A DNA stretch of 64,000 bases, taken from assembly GCA_030248215.1 (NCBI GenBank), contig JASANG010000066.1, positions 62,001-126,000 of the forward strand. The letters run 5' to 3'. Shown here piece by piece: positions 51,801 through 61,940 of this stretch. The position numbers and the translations under genes are program-made. Every line of letters begins with the position of its first letter. The first letter of the stretch is position 1. The DNA is from Enoplolaimus lenunculus. Its lineage: Eukaryota > Nematoda > Enoplea > Enoplida > Thoracostomopsidae. The notes beneath the pieces are model-generated. The model saw nothing but the letters and a program-made list of their open reading frames with translations, ran no database searches and was not told the DNA's origin.

Positions 51801-53040
51801 TTCTTGACTTGAAAAAGTTTTCATCAGGATGCATACTTATTTAATGCTTAAAAATTTAAAACTAGTCCCATTACTTTCGAAGTTTGTCAACGGATGTACT
51901 GACGACACTACGCTTATTGACCAATTTAATTGATTGTGAATTACGTAGTTCTGATTGGTTAAAATTCACCGGAGTAACTAATGTTTTCAAAGTTTTTAGG
52001 CAAACTAGCCAATAAAATATCACAGTTGAAACAAATAATAAAGCCTTGCACGATGGCTACAACCAATCCAAACAGCTCGGTGTTGTGACAGGTGTTTTGC
52101 AGTCATACTAAAAATACTTTCTTCCATATTTAAACAAAATAAGCAGGTACACGCGCACCTCCTTAGTTTACGTCACGGGGGTGTCAATTATCACCGTACA
52201 ACATACGGATTTGGACTAAGGACAAAAAAAAAACAAATGTGAGACATACTTGTCCGTTATGTGCATATGCAATATAGTGCAGTTCACTGTATGTATGTTA
52301 GCTGGCAGCATACGGTCGACACGTATAATGGACGAAAATGCAGTTGGAGAGGCGGGCTGTGTGGCGCCGTTGTAGAGTATTCGCTTAAGGGTCCGTAGGC
52401 TGAGAGTTCAATCCCCGCTCCGGAGGCCCGCTTTTCCAGCTGCTTAGTAGAAAGGTCTGATGTCGCGGTTCCTACCTAGACTGACACTGACATTCTCAAA
52501 TTGAATCGACAATTCGTCGCCCGACATCTCGTGGACCCCGACAACAAATCGCTCCGACAATTCGTCGACCTCGATAACTCGCCGATCCATACCGGACGAC
52601 AAGTTGTCAGGTCGACGACTTGTCGTACCTACTGGCAGGCGACAAGTTGTCGGGTGGACGAATTGTTAGGGACGACCAAACGTCAGACTACGAGTTGTCG
52701 GGGTGTCGAATCGTCGTGATACTTTTAAACTTTGTGACTGGTGGACGCCCTTCAAACACATCTTTGATGATTCCACAATTTACATTTTTACGGTCACTTT
52801 TTCCAAGAGTCGAATAGAAACAACAAACATAAAAAACAAGTACGAGCAGACAGAAGTTAAGTTTGAATTCAACGCACACAAATCACTAAAAACTCAATCT
52901 ATCATTCATTTAATTCTGCGCCGAGTTTAAACTTTTCAAAAATATTCTATCCTTATTCCATTCATAACTCTGCTATATCCAACAGCAAGAACAACAACAA
53001 CAACTACTACTACTACTACTACAACAACAACAACAACAAC

Positions 53041-53081
<41 letters not shown>

Positions 53082-53103
53082 CAACAATAATAATAACAAC
53101 AAC

Positions 53104-53138
<35 letters not shown>

Positions 53139-53151
53139 TAATAATAATAAC

Positions 53152-53182
<31 letters not shown>

Positions 53183-56100
53183 CGAATAATAATAATAATA
53201 ATAAAACAGAAACAACACAACCACTTCTACATACGGTGAATTGTTGAAATACAGCAAATCAAACACAACTTTACCATGACGCATCCAAAAATTCCTGTCA
53301 AACTTTCGCCGAAACTTTCGCATTCCAGCAGTTGGAGTGCGACGAGACAGATAGGTTTCCAAATGTTCAGTAAATTTTCTCGACAATTTTCGTTAAGCCA
53401 CGCAACTTTCGGACGCTGGACCATAAACCACTTTTGGCTGTAGCCTATGGATTGGAAATAGCAATTTTAGCAATTCGGAGTTCCGTACGTACCTGCTTTC
53501 TAAAAGCTTAAACTAATTTGAGTTAAACTTAAGCTAATCCAGCAGTATTAAACTAACTTTCTACTAAACTAACAGGTAAATTTACGCTTAATTCAAAATC
53601 TGTATGTATTTTTAGTTTTAGCTAAACAAAATAAATTCTTAGAAGCACATAATTTCAAGGCTGCATTTGTTACTTAAACCAAAAATAAGTTAACTGAAAC
53701 TCGTATTAAACTTGAAAATATGTTAGCTAATTTAGACGTATAATTGCACTTTAGTTAGCTCGTTCAGCCATTTAAGTTTTACTTAAACGAATGTTTATGT
53801 GTAATTAAGCATAGATTTGCTTACAATAACTTATGCTACTGCGTATCTCACCGTCTTTAAATAGTAATTTTAATACGTAATATTTTGACGCTCGGCAGCT
53901 CTTTTTGCTCCACTTCCAACTGACACAGTTCACCGCCACAAACTACATTTCCCAGCAACCAAAAAACGAACATTCGAATTCATTTTTTTCCGCCGGACTA
54001 CAAACTAAGGACCTGAACGGGAATGGCAGACGACGTGTCCGCCATCAAATCACAACTCTAAACTGATTACAATTCAAAGACTTCCTGAAAAATCCTGCCA
54101 ATCGAGCACAAAACGATCCCATTGCCAAGTATATCCGTCGGTTTCAAACTCAGAATAATTTGAACAACATAACATGGGCGGCACCTCTGGCTTACCGGTA
54201 CGTACATATCTGTGTAATTTATGCGACCTTAGCCTGTGGTCACGAAACAACTACTAATCATTCTACACAAACGTATAGTAGTAAGTCGCTAAGTATGCTT
54301 GCTGTTGCATATAGAGATATATTTTAGCAATCACCACCAGCGTAGCAGCTATTAAATTTCACCGTTAAAGTAAAGATTCAAGCTTAGCATACATTCGTTC
54401 ATTCATATAAGGTGCAGGCAACTTCGATCCGACACACCGTAGATAAAAATGAGACTTGTAAGCAATGTGAGACATGCTTGTCCTGGTGCATATGCAGTAA
54501 ATGCAATGCACATTGTGGCGTACGGTCGACACATAGAGTCGACGAAAAATGCAGTTGAAGAGGTGGGCTACGTGACGCAGTGGTAGAGTGCTCGCTCAAG
54601 GATCCATAGGCTGAGAGTTCGATCCCCGCTATAGCCCGCTTTTCCAGCTGCTTAGTTGAAAGGTTTGATGTCCCGGTTCGTACCTAGACTGACAAGACTC
54701 AGTCTGTGACGTCAACAATAAGCCACCGTAGCGACGCGTGGGGGTAACCGACGGACCCGAGCATTGAATGACGCAAGACTGACCGGTCATGACCCAAGTA
54801 ACATTTATCGCTGTCCCAATTGCTCACTTCTTCGGTATCGTATTCATTTCAACAAATTATGGACCAACGAGAATTAAACAGTTATCCGTGGTCTCCAATA
54901 TACCTGGAAGTAAATATTTTACCTTGTGGGGACAGGGTTCGTTGGTCCGTATTGGTCAGAATACATCGACCGTTTGGCAACGTTGACTCCTGGACGGGTA
55001 ACCATCCATAAGACAGTGTCACGTAGCGACCATGCTATCTACTATTATACCTCTCACAGTGAGAAGTTGGGGTAAGGATTTTGTTAGCCGATCCGCGCTT
55101 CACCCACGCAAACAAGGATTTTTCTACCCGCGAGTATACCCGCACAAAAAAAGATTCACCCACGACCCACGTTTTAACTGCGCCTGAAGTCAAACCCAGT
55201 ATTTTATAGATCGCTGGTGATTCGCGCCTTAATGAAATTTGCGAGATATTACAGGTTCAATGAATTGTACAAAAATGAATTTTTTACAAGAAACCACAAA
55301 ATTTCAAACGTCGCTAAATAAAGCGCAGGCCGCCACAGCTGACCAGAAATCAATAAAACAGACAACAGCGTCGGTTTTGCAAGCTTAAAACTCGAAAGTT
55401 TACCGCGGGTAAAAACTGTGAATTTTTCACTCGCGTGATAAAAATCTTTACCCGCGGGTGTACCTGAAGCCTGAGATTGTTTACCCGACCCGCGTTTACC
55501 CGCGGGTAGGGTCCACTCTGATACCACTGTATCGATATTTCAATGATTTTTCTGCTACATTCTTCAGGTTTCACCAGCGTCGTGCACCTACTGGATTCGT
55601 TCGAAAATACCAAATTAACCAAAACAGCTGAACATTAACACCATTAAAAACACTGGGGGAAATCCAACGAAAAATACCACATTTTGTCGCCAGACCACAT
55701 TTCTAATTACAGTCCGACCCTCTCGAATGATCAGCAAACATTATGAACCACGCAAATATGCAAAAAATTTTCAAAATCCAATCATATTTGGATAAACGCC
55801 GATGGCTGACAGCGATGACGATGCCGAACCACACTCAAACAGTCGCGTCCGTCCAAAACAGTTCCCAAACCCGCCGACAGACTCCACATCATCCGCTGTA
55901 TACTAAAATCCCAATCAAACTATGAATATATCTACAGATTTAAAATATATACAGCGTCAATGTTTCCAATACTTCGACCATCAGAACTGCATAAATATAA
56001 ATTCAATCAAACACATAAACTCAAACCTTTACAGAGTGAAGTATATTTTAAAATTTGAATCGCACAAAAGTATTATTCATTCTGTGTTTTTTATTAAGTT

Positions 56101-59100
56101 TCGTCTGTGCAACAAAATACAGCCACACAACGAAGGACGCCGACCAACACCGTGGCAGAGAGAGAAACAGAAAGAGAGAGCAGTAAAAAGACAAATACAA
56201 TAAATATAATTCTCTTAAAATATTTAAACATTTCAAAATATTCACAAACAACAAAGACAACAACAACAACGACGAAAACAACAACGAAAACAACATAAAA
56301 AACAACAACAACAACAACAAAAACAACAACGAAAACAACAAAAATAACATAAAAAACAAGAACCACAACAAACAAAAACAACAACCAAAACAACAACAAC
56401 AACAAAAACAACGAAAACAACAAAAATAACATCAAAAACAAGAAAAAAACAAACAACAACAACAACAAGAAAAACAAAAACAACAAAAACAACAAAAACA
56501 ACAAAAACAAGAAAAACAACAACAAAAACAACAACAAGAAAAACAACAAAAACAAGAAAAACAACAACAACAACAAAAACAAACAAGTAAGGAAATTCAA
56601 CCACAAAATTCATACAGAAACAATACAAAATAAACCTTTTTACAGACTGCAGAATAATCTACTGAATCGTTGAGGTTCATTTTAGTTTTTTCTCGTTTGC
56701 CAGTAAATACAAAGCAACACAAGGTCGTATATACCTATTTGAAACACTACCGGATATCGAAGAGGAGCAGAGGGAGGGGCGTACGCCCCCCATCTGAAAT
56801 TTTTTTGTGATTAAACGCTAACGTCCCTCCCATACCTTACAATTTATCCACATCACAAAATGTTTCGGTGATAAAATGATACGGTTTCTTCTACCGTACA
56901 ATTTTTGCGTTTCATACCATTTACAACCCCTGCTTCCCCCGTCAGAAATTCCTGGATCCGCCGCTGGCTCGAAACAATATAACTCTGAAGCCGCACCCAC
57001 CAGAAGAATAATCAACAATTCCACGATACAGATGTCCCTAAATACTTCCCCAGCACAGTAACAATAGACACTTTCACACGCTTTAGACTAATCCGCTCTG
57101 CTGAATCTAAAATGGTGAAAACATTTCTATCCATTGCCACAACAGTTGTATCAACAATGTTATGTTATTTCGGAATAAAAATCCTGGCTAAACCCTTGAC
57201 CAATAACCCCTAACCAGCATAAACAATAATTATGGCCAATGTTACTTTAAGGGGGCGTAACAGTAGATTCAGCGTATTCCTAAGCCTAAGCGTTGCCAAA
57301 AACGTATTCCTACGCCTAAGCCTAAGCAACAAAATGTAATCTACAATCTAATCCTACACTTTTATGGATCGACCAGAAACCTGGACGCCCCTTAAAGTAG
57401 CATGGGCCATAATTATGATACCCAAATATACACTTCATACGCTACTTACAATACGCATTTATCTCAATTTAAATACAATCGGAAATGCGCAGTTCAAACG
57501 ATATTATGCAGTCTAAAATACATACAGACATAATAAATATACTTATAAATGTGGCGTAGGTGATTGCAAATTGTAGTAAATTTCGACCGATTCTAAACTG
57601 GCTAACGCATTTTAAACAATTTATTACAAACCGTAGCAGGCAGAGATGCAAACGAACTCTTCGTGACTCCATAAGGACCAGATGTAAGCATGTGAGACAT
57701 GCTTCTCCGTTATATGTACACATGCAATATAGTGCAGTTCACTGTATGTATGTTAGCTGGCAGCATACGGTCGACATGTATAATCGACGAAAAATGCAGT
57801 TGGACCGGCGGGTTGCGTGGCACAGTGGTAGAATATTCGCTTAGGATCCGTAGGCTAAGAGTTCGATTCCCGCTCCGGAATCCTGCTTTTCCAGCAGCTT
57901 AGTTGAAAGGTCTGATGTCCCGGTTCCTACCTGGACTGACCAGAGTTTTTTGTGCATTTTACGGTGCATTTGCACACATTTGCTTATTAAAAATGCGCAC
58001 AAATTTTTGAAAATGCACATCCAAATGCACAGCGACTTAAGCTGAAGCCGAACACCAGTTATCAGGAAATAAATAGCACCAGATAACAAACTATAGAAAA
58101 CATTCCAGCTCACTATCATGTGTAAAAACTATTGACAATTTTTTCACTGCCGATGTCTATAATCCCGATTTGCCAATGCCGATTAATCAATGCGCCCGTA
58201 GTAAATATGGTATTAATTATTTATCACTTGAATCAAAAACAATAACAGTTATGCACCAGGGAATTCCTAAACGCGCAGTTCAGTTTGAAAACGCACATAT
58301 GTTTGCCCACGTCGTACATTTCAAAAAAAAACCCCATGAGACTGACACAAGGGTTCGCAGACACCCGCGTCAGTATTCTCACAAAAGTATGCAGCGTCTG
58401 CCACCAGTTGATGAGGTTCTGTAGCTTAAAAACCAGTGTATAGTGAGGGTGGAAATTTGTTGCACATTTTTCGCACTGATTTCTCTCGCAGTTCGGTGTC
58501 AATTTTGATAGCCGCAATTGCAAGATTTCGTCAGTTTGAAGACCTATCGCCATCTGGTAACAGGTGCTATACGCATTTGACAATACGATTAGATACGTTC
58601 AAGCATAGTGAAGCGATTAATAACACATATAATTCACAAATTTAAATATGTGTCTTTAATGACTTGACAGCAATGTTGAAAATTTTCTAGGAGGGGCCCA
58701 AATTTTTCCAGGGGGGCTGAGCCCCCTCCCTCCCTCCCCCCCTTGGCTACAGGCCCGAAAAATACATGCAGTTTACAAAAAACGGTTGCAATATTTGCAA
58801 CTCCATCGTTAGTTTATTCCCTTTGTTACCACAAAACAACCTGACAAAGTTATTGCAACAATCCCGAACCGAAATTACGTATTTTTGGCTACAGGAATTT
58901 GAAATAATTTTCATTACCGAATTACTGTCCAAACTGTTTAGAGAACATGCCAAAAATTTTCTCAAGTGAATTTTCCGCAATTTCATCATAAAATTTTGCC
59001 AAAACCATCAGATACAGTGTATTAACAAAATTGAACTAATTGCAAAAGCACTGGTTTTAAAATAAATTTTTAAAGACAAATTCCCAGTATTTAAATGATT

Positions 59101-61898
59101 GTGAAAAATTTGGCACAAATCCGAGAAAAAATTCCGGTTCCTACATCTTTGAATGTAGGAACACGAACAGGAATTGAATTTTAGCAGGAATTCCGGTTGA
59201 ACACTAATATATACACATTATTGTGCAGATTAAAATAAAAAATAGCGATCTGCAAGTATAATCCACACACATATTACACATAATTACACGCATTATAATA
59301 CACATTCCTGTCATATACGGAGACATGTAATAGTCGTAGCTCGGCTTTGCGTTCTTCCGACATATAATACATGTTATATATTATTTAACAGACAATAAAC
59401 ATACGTACATGACATTCACATTTTACTCATAGACTCACTACTTATTCAAAGTAAAACATTTTCCAATTTTTTTCCACAATTCACTCAAACATCAAAAGAA
59501 CAGAATTCAACTGTCAGTACTGATCACACGGTCGGTCAGAATATTATGTATATCGTAAGAAAATAAAAAAAATATTTAAAAACAATAAAATCACAAGTAA
59601 AACAACTGCAAAAATCAGGACAAGCCGGCAGCCACTTCTAACCTGCTACAGTCCGTTCAAGCCTTTTAAAAGGGCAGGCGGCAGTTTGTGTCAACTTTAA
59701 AACAGGCTGCGACCGGATGTCCAGTTCCGGTTTAATATTCGGCAAAAACTGATATCCGTATCCGGTATCCGGAAAAAAACTTGCCGGATACCGGCTATTT
59801 ACGGTTGTGGTGCCGAATATAACGAAGCTGCATGTTAAAAGTGAGCGTCTTTAACGTCTTGGTGTGATTACATTTCTGGGCCAGACAAGAAGTTCAAGTT
59901 TTGCTACATTTTCAGCTACTTTTAACTGATGTAAGCGATACAGAGAGTTGAACGCATTTTTTCATTGAATAATTTCAGTTTGTCAGCAGCAATTATCAAC
60001 TTTATAACCGACGAAAACTTTGAGAACGCTCAAAATACAGCGAATAAATAAATTATTTAAATATTCAACAATATCCGGTATCCGGTAAATTAATATCCGG
60101 TCGGACCCTGCTTTAAAGCAGGCAGCAGGCGTTAAAACCTTTCTTGAGGAATCGCAAAATTTGCCACATAGAGTAAACATCGTCTGGGTCGCTCAGACTG
60201 TACGCATTTGAATTACGTGAGTATGAAGGTCAAAAAAGAAACAAACTAACCTTATTTTTGAGGTCAAGCTTTGGACGCACAGCACACAATATTTGTACAA
60301 TATTCGGAAAGCCATGCCAGCTGGCAATGTGAACCGGTGTTTCGCCGTGCTAAAAGTAAACAAACAAAACAAATTAAGATTATTTTAAACACCAACCACC
60401 GATGTCAACCGTGTATCTATTTTCGGAACCATAAAAGTTTTTAAAAACGGGTGGTGACGACTCTGGCGCATCTCCGAAAATTGTTTTTAAAAACGGGTGG
60501 TGACGACTCTGGCGCATCTCCGAAAATTGTTTTTAAAAACGGGTGGTGACGACCCCATCTCCGAAAATTGTTTTTAAAAACGGGTGGTGACGACTCTGGC
60601 GCATCTCCGAAAATTGTTTTTAAAAACGGGTGGTGACGACTCTGGCGCATCTCCGAAAATTGTTTTTAAAAACGGGTGGTGACGACTCTGGCGCATCTCC
60701 GAAAATTGTTTTTAAAAACGGGTGGTGACGACTCTGGCGCATCTCCGAAAATTCTCACCATCGTCTCTAATTAAGTAATCTTCTTCGAAACAAAAAAGCA
60801 ATACTCTAACTATAACTATCCAAGGATGCTAAACCATATATTCGGTAGCATCAAAAAATTAAAACTCAAAACTTTTTGAAAAAATTATAACTTGAGCAGC
60901 TGTTGTTATCCATTGAACCCGTCACGAAAATTTTGTTGCAGATGCGGTCATGGGCTCGAACCCACGACGTAGGAATTACCCTATCGATGCTTTAACCACG
61001 AAGCTACGAAACCATTCAAAGCTGCTGGCTACTACGGCTGTATTACATTGTACGTTTAGTACTACAATATTATTCGCAAACGAGTACAAAGACCCTTTTC
61101 CCAAAATTACGTCATCGTCCATAAATTAAATAATTCACAGAAATATGCTTTCGACGCAGGGTTCTTTTTTCAAAATTCGGCGTGGGTGTTGTAGTGGGTT
61201 TTTTTAATTTCAGTGGGTTTTTTAAATAAAATGGGTTTTTCAAATACGTTCGCAAAGACATATAATTACGTATGTATTATACATACATACATGCATCTAC
61301 GTATAAGTTTACAAATACGTATACATATAAAAAATGCGCATTGAAATGAGTTATAGCTGCAGTGCTAAGTGAAATAGGTAACTTTCCGATAGGGGAAGGT
61401 GCAAAACTATTTATTTGTCTCAGTTTGTATTTTTGATTTAAGTTTCAGTATTAGGTAAAATTGTTTTCTGTGAAAAACACTTGGAACACTTGGAAGACTA
61501 GGGGGGTTTCTAGTGGGTTTGTTTGAATTTCGAGGGTTTTTTGAAACAAAGTGGGTGAAAACCCCTATTTCACCCGGAAACCCGTGTTTCGACAACCTCA
61601 GAGTTTAATTATTCAATGTTTCATTGCTACTCAACCCATGTGCCCATAATCGAAACTGTGTTTATAGAAAATATTGCCTTACTTGGTCCGAAATATTTGC
61701 ACTGGCACCGTTGGCGACCAGATAACTCACAACTTGTACGTGACCATATCGCACAGCAATATGTAAAGGCGTTTCACGGCACTAAAACAACAACAATAAT
61801 TAACAACAACAACAACAATAATAATATAATAATATTAATAATAATATAATAATAATAATAATAATAATACGTAATATTAATATAATAATAATAATAAT

Positions 61899-61940
<42 letters not shown>

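Larger units (their letters stand above)
27181..60250. other. DAPK1: 33-kb DAPK1 intron
   Basis: Lies between the fourth and fifth complete ankyrin-repeat exons, both phase 0. It contains most of the MITEs, SINEs and arrays listed below, one strong candidate first exon (36749-37702), a weak one (near 28057-28132), and a possible plus-strand promoter/exon (53942-54197). The other DAPK1 introns in the window are about 0.3 to 1.3 kb. Confidence 0.85.

Noticed and set aside
52355-52432. Functional tRNA gene
   Set aside because: Boxes A and B are present but the same flanking sequence recurs at three sites, the hallmark of a SINE.
52936-53386. Poly-Ile/Val/Tyr ORFs
   Set aside because: Compound trinucleotide microsatellite.
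56048-56628. Membrane-protein-like Leu/Phe/Val ORFs
   Set aside because: Translation of an (AAC)n tract; no splice or homology support.
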